A DNA stretch of 64,000 nucleotides, from positions 6,835,501 through 6,899,500 of the forward strand of contig NC_092572.1 of NCBI RefSeq assembly GCF_037975245.1, given 5' to 3'. Below are positions 1-11,047 of the stretch, in pieces (within the stretch, counting starts at the first letter, position 1; every line of letters begins with the position of its first letter). The DNA comes from Apostichopus japonicus. Lineage: Eukaryota > Echinodermata > Holothuroidea > Aspidochirotida > Stichopodidae. A program made the translations under genes and the position numbers. The notes under the pieces are model-generated. The model was given only the letters and a program-made list of their open reading frames with translations, was not told where the DNA came from and did not search any database.

Positions 1-400
1 GGGTTGTCCAAACTACGGCCCGCGGGCCACAGTCCGGCCCGCCGCAGGGTTGCGTCTGGCCCGCCAGAGATGCTCTACGGTGCGAAATTTTAGTGAGCAG
101 ATTTATTGATAATAATTTGAAGCTATATAATCAATCATTCGAACCTTCTGGGTCCAAAAACTGCATACAGGTCAGTTTGTGTGACACTCTCTCAGCGGAG
201 GGGGGGGGGGGCTGGACTTTATTCATCTGTTTTATCAGGAAGGAAAATAAATCAGTGCGCTCCGCGCGCAGTGCTCACATTTTGTTGCCTTGGGCTTGGG
301 GCAAAAAAAATCGAAAAATCGAACGTAGGGTTCATGAGGCCCCCTCCTTCATCATAATCATTCCATGTGGCACTCCTCTGCAAAAGGTTGGACAACCCTG
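1..400. mobile_element. hAT-like non-autonomous DNA transposon, left end cut by window
   Basis: The window opens with GGGTTGTCCAAAC and the matching inverted end TTGGACAACCCTG sits at 388-400, so the pair reads as terminal inverted repeats of the CAGGGTTGTCCAA type with the first two bases outside the window. Just inside the left end is the CpG-rich palindrome CGGCCCGCGGGCC, typical of hAT/Charlie-style ends. The interior has a poly-G run near 200-212 and no transposase. After the right end comes CTTTAAAG, which could be an 8-bp target duplication, but the left flank is not visible. The superfamily is inferred from the ends only. Confidence 0.55.
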
Positions 401-1191
401 CTTTAAAGGATACTTTTTTGGGTCACTCTGGTTTTCATTCTAAACAGGTTTCAGACGTCTGCTTAGCACGTAATTTACCTATTAAAGGATGACGTTAACA
501 ACGACAATGATTTTGATTTTTTTTAGACTGTCACGAAAGCACTGCTAATAGTCCATGCTGCATTTCTGTAACACTATTAATTTGTGAGGTAAGACAATTA
601 AAATAGATTCAGGAACGTCCAATAAAATAATTGGACTATGTAGTCTAATACACACAGACCCAGTTCTTCGGAACATATTTTGGTTGAGTTATTAGACGAT
701 AAGAAACAATGGATTAATTGAACGATAACATTAACCTTTAATATACGTTTGATAAAGCAGCATCCCAGAGTAATCGCATATTTAAAAAGAGGGAAAATCT
801 TGAAAACCAGAATAGCTGTGGAATCATTAGGCTATTAACGATAAATATTCTCCCTTTTTTATGATATGTTAGAATATAACATATCAAACATAATAGTCTG
901 CGTAATTTCATCCCTGACATTGTGCAAGGTAATATGGCTCGTATAACAGCCATAAGGCCCTTCCGATTGGCAGGAATGACGTCAAAGACTGCCTTTTAAT
1001 TGGTGAACTCTCCCACGCGTAACAATCCTGTAATAAATGCGGGTTACCTTTCTAGTTTACCAGAACATATGTTTTTTTTTTTTTTTTTTTAAGCCATTTT
1101 TATTGGTTTGCTGATAACCAGCAACTGCACGCGCACACCCACGCATTCCCTACTTAATACATTATGGGGAACACCTCACACACATTAAACC
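401..1191. other. Intergenic DNA, no gene seen
   Basis: AT-rich sequence with no convincing ORF. A full CRE palindrome TGACGTCA lies at 977-984, next to an inverted CCAAT (ATTGG, near 966) and before another ATTGG near 1000. This could be a small regulatory element, but no transcript start can be tied to it. A poly-T run of about 20 lies at 1072-1090. Confidence 0.4.
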
Positions 1192-2287
<1,096 letters not shown>

Positions 2288-2493
2288 TTGTTCACCAATA
2301 TCATCTCCATCGTGCAGATCAATGACAATGGTTGGATATGCAAGTGTCTCCTTTAAATTGATATCCCAATACACGCAGTTATTATCAATATTGTTCACCA
2401 ATATCGTCTCCATCGTGCAGATCAATGACAATGGTTGGATATGCAAGTGTCTCCTTTAAATTGATATCCCAATACAGGCAGTTATTATCAACA
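2288..2493. repeat. 103-bp tandem duplication at the 3' end of the SLC35G1-like gene
   Basis: Two head-to-tail copies, 2288-2390 and 2391-2493, differ at only about three positions. The second copy contains the last dozen codons and stop of the minus-strand transporter gene. The first copy is therefore a duplicated, non-coding gene tail lying just downstream. At one differing site the downstream copy (CACGCAG) matches the paralogue at 12.1 kb, while the copy used by the gene has CAGGCAG. Confidence 0.9.
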
Positions 2494-3622
2494 ATGCTCC
2501 GACATAAGAGGTCCATGTAGAAGCGATATGTAAAAGTAAATACTGCATCAGGAATGTGAAGACAATGTCTATTGTTAAGGTAATTGTAACTAAGGTTACT
2601 TTTTCTACTTTTAGGGCAAGATAAAGAGCACATTGACCAACAAAGTACACACAACTACACAACATTGCCAACGAAGCCTCTACGAATGTTGGCTCTATCC
2701 ATTTTCCGCTTGCGATGACTGCTACAGCACCTATAATAACAGCAACAGTAGAATTGAAGAATAGTGAAAAAAGACTATGTATTCCTAGCTGTGACTGTTT
2801 TCGAACAAACGTATATTGTAAACTAATGGAAAACGCCCCACCTAAACTAAATCCTACCCCGATCAATGTATTCTCTTTGTCAGAGGTGTCCATTTGATCT
2901 TTTCCAAAGACAAAAGACGGGTGAGAAACAAATACGACACCGAGAAGTGCTAAAAACGCAAAGCAGAATTCCCGTAGTCTCAGTGGTTCCTTCAAGATAA
3001 GCCAACTAGAAAACCCTGCAAGCATCACCGACGTATACAAGATTGTAACTGCGTTTCCGGCATCAATGAAACTCAAAGAATAGACGGTACAAAAGGTGTT
3101 TGAGGTCAGCGTAACTCCACTAAGGAATAACCAGATATAATCAGTACAACTTGTGGGAAGAGAAACTCGTTGTTGCCAGACAAAACATAGTGAGCCAATC
3201 GTCGTAACGATTAAAGATATTGGGATTACTTGAAGTGGATCAAGTGTTTGCACAAGTACTTTGACAATAATACTCATAGTAGCAAATGTAAACGCCGATA
3301 AGATGGCTAGAAGCAAACCATAACGATCCTTTAAAAAATTCCAACATTTCCAACATGCTGTTTTGAAATTACAAACTTTGCAATTGCTTTCTTTTGTTGA
3401 TCCACTATTAGCTAGCTCGGTATTTTGTTTCTCCGTTGAGTCCGACTTGGTCGTTTCTGATTTATATTCTTCTTCAGACTGTAATAATGGCGACAATGGA
3501 TCATTCTCCTCATTCCGGGGCTTGTCGAAGAAATAAATGAAAGGAGAAAAAATATATAACAACCAAGTGCACCAAAATATAAAGAATCGAACAACATTTC
3601 GAAGATAGTATATTTCATCCAA
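2456..3622 (-). CDS. SLC35G1-like EamA/DMT-superfamily membrane transporter, copy 1
   Basis: An intact 388-residue protein in a single uninterrupted reading frame. A hydrophobic stretch (about 12-32) is followed by a polar acidic loop rich in E, S and T (about 34-95), then ten hydrophobic segments between about 101 and 388 forming two EamA repeats (about 101-233 and 253-388). Family signatures include the SFIDAGNAVTILYTSVMLAG region near 184-203, LKEPLRLREF near 210 and HPSFVFG near 234-240, matching the RPPFLFG-type end of the first EamA repeat in SLC35G1. Relatives are multi-pass solute carriers. Mammalian SLC35G1 has been linked to STIM1 and to citrate transport, but the substrate here is unknown. 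The chosen start is the first Met in frame and gives the normal length. The lack of introns fits a retrocopy or a single-exon lineage expansion. By eye it is over 80% identical to copy 2 at 11-12 kb. Confidence 0.88.
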   Translation of the reverse strand: MDEIYYLRNVVRFFIFWCTWLLYIFSPFIYFFDKPRNEENDPLSPLLQSEEEYKSETTKSDSTEKQNTELANSGSTKESNCKVCNFKTACWKCWNFLKDRYGLLLAILSAFTFATMSIIVKVLVQTLDPLQVIPISLIVTTIGSLCFVWQQRVSLPTSCTDYIWLFLSGVTLTSNTFCTVYSLSFIDAGNAVTILYTSVMLAGFSSWLILKEPLRLREFCFAFLALLGVVFVSHPSFVFGKDQMDTSDKENTLIGVGFSLGGAFSISLQYTFVRKQSQLGIHSLFSLFFNSTVAVIIGAVAVIASGKWIEPTFVEASLAMLCSCVYFVGQCALYLALKVEKVTLVTITLTIDIVFTFLMQYLLLHIASTWTSYVGALLIITACIGISI

Positions 3623-3690
3623 CTATAATTAATACCAATACTTTACAGGTCTAATTCATCGATTTGTTCGCACGTAGCAACTTGCACCAC

Positions 3691-3981
3691 TGTATGTATG
3701 TATGTATGTATGTATGTATGTATGTATGCGTGTATGTATGTATGTATGTGTGTGTGTATGTATGTATGCGTGTATGTATGTATGTATGTATGTATGTATG
3801 TATGTATGTATGTATGTATGTATGTATGTGTGTAAGTATGTATGTGTGTAAGTATGTATGTATGTATGTATGTATGTATGTATGTATGTATGTATGTATG
3901 TATGTATGTATGTATGTATGTATGTATGTATGTATGTATGTATGTATGTATGTATGTATGTATGTATGTATTTGTATGTAT
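3691..3981. repeat. (TATG)n tetranucleotide microsatellite, expanded SINE tail
   Basis: About 290 bp of TATG repeats with occasional TGTG and AAG variants. It joins directly to the 3' end of the minus-strand SINE at 3982-4216. The other two copies of that SINE in this window also end in short CATA repeats, so this array is most simply the expanded tail of the SINE. The long C/Y/V/M and H/T/Y/I ORFs here are artefacts of the repeat. Confidence 0.93.
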
Positions 3982-4216
3982 TCTAGATCCTCCTGCAAGC
4001 AGGAACTCGCGAAGAAGCCTCATTGGCTTATCAAAGACGCAAGCTGACCGAAGTCAGTCTCTCATATTCATATGTAACATTTAAAGAATCATTTCATTAA
4101 ACATTTCATTATGAATTGTCAACAACTCTGTAACTGGACGACATACATTAAATCTTGTAGTGACTCGAACCGGGACCTTATGATTGGAAGGCACCGACGT
4201 TCTTTTCAGTTCACTG
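3982..4216 (-). mobile_element. tRNA-derived SINE, copy A
   Basis: On the minus strand it reads: degenerate tRNA head with the B-box-like GGTTCGAGTCACT, a middle part with GTCGTCCAGTTACAGAG and TTGTTGACAATTCATAAT, then the 3' core (CAGCTTGCG, GATAAGCCAATGAGGCTTC, TTCGCGAGTTCCTGCTTGC, AGGAGGATCTA) and the CATA tail. It shares this order with copies at 29.25 and 30.42 kb. The A box is poorly preserved. Pol III transcription is expected for the family but cannot be seen here. Confidence 0.8.
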
Positions 4217-4319
4217 TTTTATTCTGTTGAATCCAACACGCACTTAATCAACTCATAAAAGCTATACTTCTTAAAAATCGTAATGAGTTGGAAAATCAAG
4301 AACAGTGAAAAAACTTACA

Positions 4320-4390
4320 GCCTCCACCGGGATTCGAACCCGGGCCTCCCGCTCTATACGCGGACACCCTAACCAACTAGGCTATGGACG
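4320..4390 (-). pseudogene. tRNA-like sequence (tRNA pseudogene or SINE head)
   Basis: The minus strand has a good A box (TAGCCTAGTTGG), a perfect T arm (CCGGG, loop TTCGAAT, CCCGG) and an anticodon arm TCCGC-GTATAGA-GCGGG whose loop would put ATA at the anticodon after the invariant T33. The length, about 71 nt, is right. However, the acceptor stem pairs only in part (TCCA/TGGA plus mismatches), and A34 in a Tyr-type anticodon would be abnormal. No intron or CCA is seen. It is more likely a tRNA-derived repeat or dead tRNA than a working gene. Confidence 0.5.
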
Positions 4391-4468
4391 TTGATGTATG
4401 AGAACATAAAGCAGTTTGCCTATATTTATATATCTAGATAATATAAATATATATAAATATATAAATGA

Positions 4469-4584
<116 letters not shown>

Positions 4585-4613
4585 GGCAATGTTCTGCGTA
4601 GCACTGAGAATTC

Positions 4614-4745
4614 TAGTAGAAAAATAGTAAAGTTTGCTAGTGCTAAAGATAAAGAAAACTAACACGACGTTTCGGGTAAAAACCCGAAACGTCGTGTTAG
4701 TTTTCTTTATCTTTAGCACTAGCAAACTTTACTATTTTTCTACTA
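4614..4745. repeat. Perfect 64-bp inverted repeat (hairpin, 4-nt loop)
   Basis: The arm 4614-4677 is the exact reverse complement of 4682-4745, with only AAAA between them. I compared all 64 positions and found no mismatch. The arm starts TAGTAGAAAAATAG and ends ACACGACGTTTCGGGT. TA microsatellite lies about 30 bp to the left and directly to the right. It may be a foldback/MITE-type element inserted at TA, or a snap-back assembly artefact. Confidence 0.95.
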
Positions 4746-4759
4746 TATATATATATTGT

Positions 4760-4886
4760 AGCCGTTAAGCCACACAATTTCCTGTACGCTCCGCGCCAAC
4801 CGATGGTGGCGCTCCGCTTAGATAGACTTGCTGGCAGGTTTGCCCCCCCCCCCCCCACTTTCACAACTGAAATCCCGCCCCTGCTT
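4760..4886. mobile_element. End of a GC-rich non-autonomous DNA element
   Basis: Contains the block GTACGCTCCGCGCCAACC followed by TGGTGGCGCTCCGCTTAGAT, then a run of about 16 C and the end-like ATCCCGCCCCTG. The same two-part block occurs near 19636-19676 inside a MITE with clear inverted ends. The opposite end of this copy was not found, so it is probably a fragment. Confidence 0.5.
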
Positions 4887-6525
4887 GAAAACAATTATAT
4901 CTTTGCTTCCTTCCTTTAAGATATTATTTCGATGAGGAATTCCATACATGTTCTAGATAGAGACATCAGTTCTTTAGTATTATTTGACAACTTCCTTAAG
5001 TTTGCTGATATCTATTTCGATTCCGGACATATTTGCACGTCTTCAGTTGTTCTTTGGAGGTTTCGATGGATGCGGTCGAGCCGTAGTAAAGACCAACAAA
5101 TATAAGTCTAACTAAGAAAATACTTTCTGTCAGGCTTTGCTCCCTACAAACATTTTCTCATGCACTGATGATTTGAAATTGGGGCAGATTAAAAAAAAAA
5201 AAAACCTACACCGTTGTAAAGGAAAGGTTATAGACAACTTCAAATTCTACACGGCCAAGCAAGTGTGTATTTTGCTTTACTGGGTAATATTTCTTATGAT
5301 GCAGTTTATATTGTATAGGAATGGCAAATAATCGGATCAAGAAGGAGATGAAAGGGTAGGCTGCGGTAATCTTAAAGTCGTGGTATACACATAAGAACTA
5401 AGGAACGACATCACCCATAATTAATTTGCCTCCGGTTGTTTGCTATGCACTGTATATACACGTATCATTACAAGAACAATGGATACAACTCATCTCTCGG
5501 GTTTAAGTCCTAGAGCCAATTTTTTTTTTATGTTTGTGAAATGTTACCCAAAAGGGGTACAGGTATATTTTAATATTCTTGACAGTTACTCTGTACAACA
5601 CCTTTTGCTATAGATGGAACACATGCAAAGTGCTTTGCTAATTTATATTGCTTGTAGCACAAGAAAACGGGGTGACTGACTAATCTCAGTGGGCAACCAA
5701 AATTCAATTTCTAGCCTTAAAATGATGTATAATATATTATAGGACTTACCACAGATCCAATAAGATTAAATAGACGCAACATTCTCTTTAGATCCAATTC
5801 AAATGTTCTCTTGATGTTCTCTATATAAACTGGATTCAATGAGCACTTTTGTAGCAACGTTAAAGAATCATACTTACATATAGCTAGCTGTATATGCAGG
5901 TACATTTGTGTAGGTCCGATGCATACTTTAAATAACACTTAGATGGCATCTTAGACATATTTTATGCAGGGACGTCACAGAATGTATACATACAAACATA
6001 CACACACACACACACACCCGCATATACACAAAAAACAAACATATGAAATATGAATGACTTTGAGCTCACCTATAAAGTATGTTACAGAAAGAGGCTACTG
6101 GTATTAAATTAATTTCATTGTTATACCTACCCATAATATGTTGTTGTCAATCCCACCTAGTTAATCAATTAATACCCAAGCTTAAAAAGAAAAACATCCA
6201 AAGTCACTCCAAAACACAATGCGAAAATGTGTTTATAGATAATGCCATGATAACTAAGTGTTGGGAATAATTACGAAAGACAGCTATCTATGGAGGCTTT
6301 GTAGTGTTTACAGAATCATAACCGTCTCTTTCGAGATCCGGCTTTAGGCATCACAAATTATTTCGGGTTGGTTAGCATCATGTCACATCTCTATTGGGTA
6401 AGACACAATATGTCATCAAAACAGAACAAGCATTGTTCGATACAGGTGACAAATGCCTACAGTGGAACTACGACCTTCTATACCGGTTTCGGGCCTCTGG
6501 ACGTACAATTATGTATAAAGACCTA
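4887..6525. other. Intergenic DNA, no gene seen
   Basis: AT-rich with a poly-A run near 5190 and a short CA repeat near 6000. The small ORFs here have no recognisable content or splice framework. Confidence 0.35.
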
Positions 6526-6541
6526 TATAGGTATGTATATT

Positions 6542-6572
<31 letters not shown>

Positions 6573-6575
6573 GAA

Positions 6576-6610
<35 letters not shown>

Positions 6611-6690
6611 GTATATATACCTGTATATACATATAGACTTGTACACATATATACGTACATATACATATATATGTACATGTCTTGTATATT
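6526..6690. repeat. Compound TA/CATA microsatellite
   Basis: TATA dinucleotides mixed with CATA, TGTATA and GTACATATA motifs. It yields several overlapping I/Y-rich ORFs that are not genes. Confidence 0.9.
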
Positions 6691-7811
6691 TCTTGTATAT
6701 TTTTCTTGTCCTGTCCAAGATGGCATTAATTATTAATTTTGAATAGAAATGTGGCTATGCATAGACGTAGGAGGTGGGACTGCCCCCATAAAGTGGTAAA
6801 TTGAGGAAGAATTTTAGGCAATTTTCAGCAGTTCATTACTAAGGTTAAGTGGAACAAAGCTCAGACCCAACCCCGCCACAATTTGTAAAATAGGTCGCTT
6901 ATGCCTATGATCAGAAGAGTAGACCCACATTAAGATTGACATCGGCACATCCCGACAAGACACAAGTTCTGAATATGCAACCTTGTCACAGTGTTTTCAG
7001 TGTTGTCTCTGAGATTTCCAGAGTATCTGCAGGCACTTCATCTGTCGAGCAACGTATTCAACCTAAGATGAGACTGCTATACTGATCTGAATAATATTGA
7101 AGTACATTTTCTATGTTGTATGTATCTCAAATGGCCATAGTATTACAGATAATACTGGGAAAATATTGAAAAATGTAGCCGCTAAAAACATTTTGCAGGC
7201 CACATATTCAAAATAGTGATCTAAATTGGTGGATGTGTTGTAAAGGATCAAATCACATTTTGAAATTTGTAAAAAGTTTTCGTTCTTCATGCTATCTGCT
7301 TACAGAGATCAAAATGCATTAGGTCATTGAAATATTAGATATTGTCCGTTCATTTGCCATATTTTCATGTATTATTTTGTGGATAAATGAAAATACATTA
7401 TATACAACTTATGGTCCTTGTTTTTCCAAGAGCATTGAATCGAAACATTGTCCAGCCCAAAGAATCACAAACTAAGTTTCAATCCGGTGTTATTCCACCA
7501 AGTTAACAACATTAATAACCAGTGCTGTACAGAAGGGGGAAAATAATAGAAAAATAATGAAAAGGTTAGGCGCGTGTTACAACTGGTCTGATAACCATTG
7601 TCATAGTTCGTACGTACGTTACGAAGTGCTGCGCTAGGCCGGAATTGCTACAGCGCCGCGCCAGTAGAGCATATACAACGTACTGCTTTCCCTATATTAG
7701 AGCGTATACAACGTTTGTATAGCTACGCGCCAAAACCAACACGTTTTCTTGAATAGCCCCACCGCATGAGGTGATCAACTAATTTATTTCTACGCGCCAA
7801 AAGCGATAATA
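6691..7811. other. Intergenic DNA, CpG-richer patch before the hairpin array
   Basis: No gene seen. From about 7600 to 7800 the sequence becomes CpG-richer (CGTACGTACGTTACG, GCGCCGCGCC), and TACGCGCCAAAA occurs twice, near 7726 and 7791. It may be part of the same repeat unit as the array that follows. Confidence 0.35.
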
Positions 7812-8175
7812 TTCGTTGGTCCTTGTGTGGAGACTCGCGTATCGCCACATAAGGACTAACACAGTTCGTTGGTCATTATGTGGAGACTCGCGTATCGCCA
7901 CATAAGGACTAACACAGTTCGTTGGTCCGAATTATGTGGATACTCTCATATCGCCACATAAGGACTAACGCAGCTCGTTGGTCATTATGTGGATACTCTC
8001 ATATCGCCACATAAGGACTAACGCGGTTCATTGGTCCTTATTGTGGATACTCGAATCGTCACATAAGGACTAACGAACTGCTTAGTCTTGATGTGGATAC
8101 TCGAATCGCCACATAAGGACTAACGATCTGCGTTAGACCTTATGTGGCGACTTGCGAGATCCCCACATAAGAACT
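7812..8175. repeat. Tandem array of seven hairpin-forming units of 50-56 bp
   Basis: Units start near 7812, 7865, 7918, 7974, 8027, 8078 and 8128 (spacing 53, 53, 56, 53, 51, 50). Each begins with a GTTGGTCATTATGTGG-like stretch and ends with its inverse CCACATAAGGACTAAC, giving a stem of about 16 bp around a loop of ACTCGCGTAT or variants. The two stem halves covary only partly: the right half is nearly invariant and the left half drifts. A decayed eighth unit may follow at about 8195-8260. No protein gene nearby suggests CRISPR or another array system. Confidence 0.88.
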
Positions 8176-9196
8176 TGTGAAAATTGTCGGTATTGGCGGT
8201 CATTATGTGGCAGTGTTAGGATCGCATGATAAGTAAAATGTTCTTGGTCATTATATGACTTAGGTTTACATAATTTGTTTCTGCATGTTTGACGGTTTTG
8301 GCGTTCCATACATTCGGGCGCTATAAACTGGTTAAAATAAATCCAAAATATACACGAATATAAGGACACAGTCGACAAAACAGAATCCGTGTTTTCCGTT
8401 ACATATAGGAATTCTGCATTTTACCATAATTTTCCCTTAACACATGCATAACCCATAAACATACCTGTGAATATAACAAAATACTACTAATCAACAAAGT
8501 AAGATCAATATTTGTCTGTTAATATCAGTGGCAAAAAAATCCACGATCACATATCATGCAAACCCCAACGATATCCAGGCTATCACGCTTTGATTTGAAT
8601 AATGTCTATCATATAGCTAAGTGAAGCATGCGTTTCATGAATTCTGTATTTAACAAATTTATTGATGATTTGATTGGCTGATAGTCAGCTGCAAACATTC
8701 TGAGATCTTTCAGTATTCAGAAAACAAGAACATCGTCCGACAAACATTTGATGTGTTAGAGCAGCTGTCACTTGCACTGTGGTCTGTTGTGTATACAGCG
8801 CGTACGCGATGCTACGTACGTACAGGGTACAATGTATCGGATATCTGTACGTAGGCCGTCAGCTTTCAAATCGGACGGGGGTAGAAATCAAATTCAAACC
8901 GGACGCACCGTTAAAACGGGCTGGCGAGAATCCTGTCTGCCTTTTAATTATTACCATAATTTTTGTATAATATTCATATGAAAGCTTTGATGAAAACAAA
9001 TTATATATTAACCTTCCAGTTTGTTAACTTAATTTGTGTACATCCCCCCACCCCTCCCCCGCCCATTCTCCAAATTCATGTCGGTAGCCCAGTATTTCGT
9101 GACTTTGATGTTGTATCACGTTTCGAAATAACCGTTTGCACTGGTTGCCCGCAAACGTGACAATGGAGGCTGAATACCAGTGTAATTATGGAAGCT
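8176..9196. other. Intergenic DNA, no gene seen
   Basis: Unassigned sequence with a CpG-richer stretch near 8800-8940 (GCGCGTACGCGATG, TACGTACGTACAGGG) and a C-rich stretch near 9040. Short overlapping ORFs near 8.8-9.0 kb show no known domain. Confidence 0.3.
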
Positions 9197-9308
9197 GGTC
9201 ACTTCGCCCAACAACCATTTCGCCCAACTGCCATTTCGCCCAACCTTACCATTTCGCCCAACCAGCCTGGTCATTTCGCCCAACCAGCCTGGTCATTTCG
9301 CCCAACCT
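9197..9308. repeat. Short tandem repeat of the TTTCGCCCAACC type
   Basis: Six occurrences of CATTTCGCCCAAC or a near variant, including two copies of the 23-bp unit CCAGCCTGGTCATTTCGCCCAA in tandem. Flanks look unique. Confidence 0.9.
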
Positions 9309-10023
9309 TTAGAAAAGAAACAAATACAACACTGATCTTATAGCCAAAACGCCGGAAAACCCACACACAATCTTAGAATTAGATTTATGCAGGTATAGGA
9401 AATCAAGGTGGAATTTCCAGCGTATGGCGGCTTACTATATATTGTAGTGACTAGAGGCCTTAGATATAGGAGCCACTTTTCAAAGTAAGCGTATTCAGTC
9501 AAATAGGAAGCGGTTAACTTAAAAATCGAATATTAAAGAGAGTTTTGAGGTTACTGAATAATGTAAATTGTCTTTGATCCCTGCCTTTGTTATCCATTTT
9601 AAACATAACTGACTTACACATGAAACAACGAACTTAGTTAAGCACAACTAGACAACTTGGGCGCTATTATCATCTTACACATGTATACTATTCAGCTGTT
9701 ACATAAACTCATTTACATACACATAGCGAACAGCTTAGCTTATCACAACTAGACCACTAGGAAGGAATGCAGATATCTTAAATATTTCGCTACAAAAGGA
9801 AAGGCATGCTTTGATAAAGTGAATGGTAACAACACAACGAAACGTCTAAAGAACCAAAGATAACTCTTACACAAGTATTGTGGAAGCTGCAGTGTCACGT
9901 TTATATCACCATTATATGGGGATGCTTGATTCAATCGTTTTACCTGCCTTTATTGGAACACATAACAGATAACAAAACAGAACAGATCAGTTATTGAAGT
10001 GATATCGCTGGAAAAAAATAGAA
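9309..10023. other. Intergenic DNA upstream of transporter copy 2
   Basis: No gene seen. CACAACTAGAC with similar flanks occurs near 9644 and 9746, a possible old 100-bp duplication. If the proposed first exon at 10024 is real, the promoter of copy 2 would lie here, but no clear TATA or initiator stands out. Confidence 0.3.
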
Positions 10024-10065
10024 ATGGATCTGACGAGATTGTTTCGTCGCCTTAGTGGATCTTTG
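10024..10065 (+). CDS. Possible first coding exon of transporter copy 2
   Basis: ATG followed by 14 codons (MDLTRLFRRLSGSL) ends exactly at a strong donor GTAAGTG in phase 0. Joining it to an acceptor at 10995-10996 (TTTTTGATAG) gives an open frame running straight into copy 2 and a total of about 391 residues, close to the 388 of copy 1. The acceptor tract is only moderately pyrimidine-rich and copy 1 has no equivalent exon, so this is a model based on frame and splice-site fit alone. Confidence 0.35.
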
Positions 10066-11047
10066 GTAAGTGTCAAATGTTAAGGCATATGTCAATTTGA
10101 AAACTGGGTCAATGTGAATTATTCAATAAAATTAGTGAAGAACCAATTGATCCTTCCAATGCATTTATAATTGAAGAGCCATCAATATTTATGAGTTCAC
10201 TGCTGGAGTCAGAACATTTGTTTTCTCTCTTGTAGGATCAAAACATGATTGACTTTGCTTCTGAAGCAAAATTAATAAAAATTAGTATAAGGTGAAACAG
10301 GTGTTTTATTTTAATTAAACTCTTAATATCGCTCGGATGAAGCACATTGACGAACATGATGCAGTTATGTTCAGAATCGAAATTTATTATCAGCAGCAAA
10401 GCAAAAAAACTTATCTCATTTGAAAGGTTTCCTGCATTCCTGTCACAAGTATAGTAATATCTCAAGAAAGTCTGTTGGTCTCACATATAAAATTATCAAC
10501 AGTATTAATTTATTGTCTGAAAAATATGTAGCTTATTCTACGTGGAAGATTGCCATTGACTGAGGTCAATTTTATACCTAGCCTTTCGGACAGGAAGAAA
10601 TTGTTTCCCAGCGTTTTCGGCACGGAACTTTCTTACGGAACATTCAGCGATTCGATGATATGTTTCTTACGAATGAAATGCAAAATAAATGTAACGATCT
10701 GCTTGATGCTTACATCATTCATAAATTTAACCAACACCTGCTTCGCAATATAAAGTCAACTGATCAATAACAAATGTTTTTTGTTGTTGCAATCTTCAAA
10801 TTTTGAAATTAGTAACTGCCTTCCATTCACACAGGCGTGCGCACACCCAACAACAACACGTATACATATATCCTACATATATTTAGTCGCAGTTTCACAT
10901 TAATTTCCAAACATAACAGTTTAGGCTGATACCGTGTTGGTGTAATTATGGCTGAATGATATGACGGTCGTCAATATGTTGTTCAATTTTTGATAGTTTG
11001 ATACATTTGGGGTTTTATGTTTTTTTTTAAAATTTTATTCTCTTTTC

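Noticed and set aside
2385-2654. 89-codon minus-strand ORF overlapping transporter copy 1
   Set aside because: Out-of-frame shadow of the transporter's 3' end and the tandem duplication.
3643-4084. Overlapping ORFs of C/M/Y/V and H/T/Y/I repeats up to 127 codons
   Set aside because: Produced by the TATG tetranucleotide tail of a SINE, on both strands and in several frames.
7812-8175. CRISPR-like repeat array
   Set aside because: Spacers are not unique, units are palindromes without separating spacers, no cas-like genes are present, and the DNA is animal nuclear.
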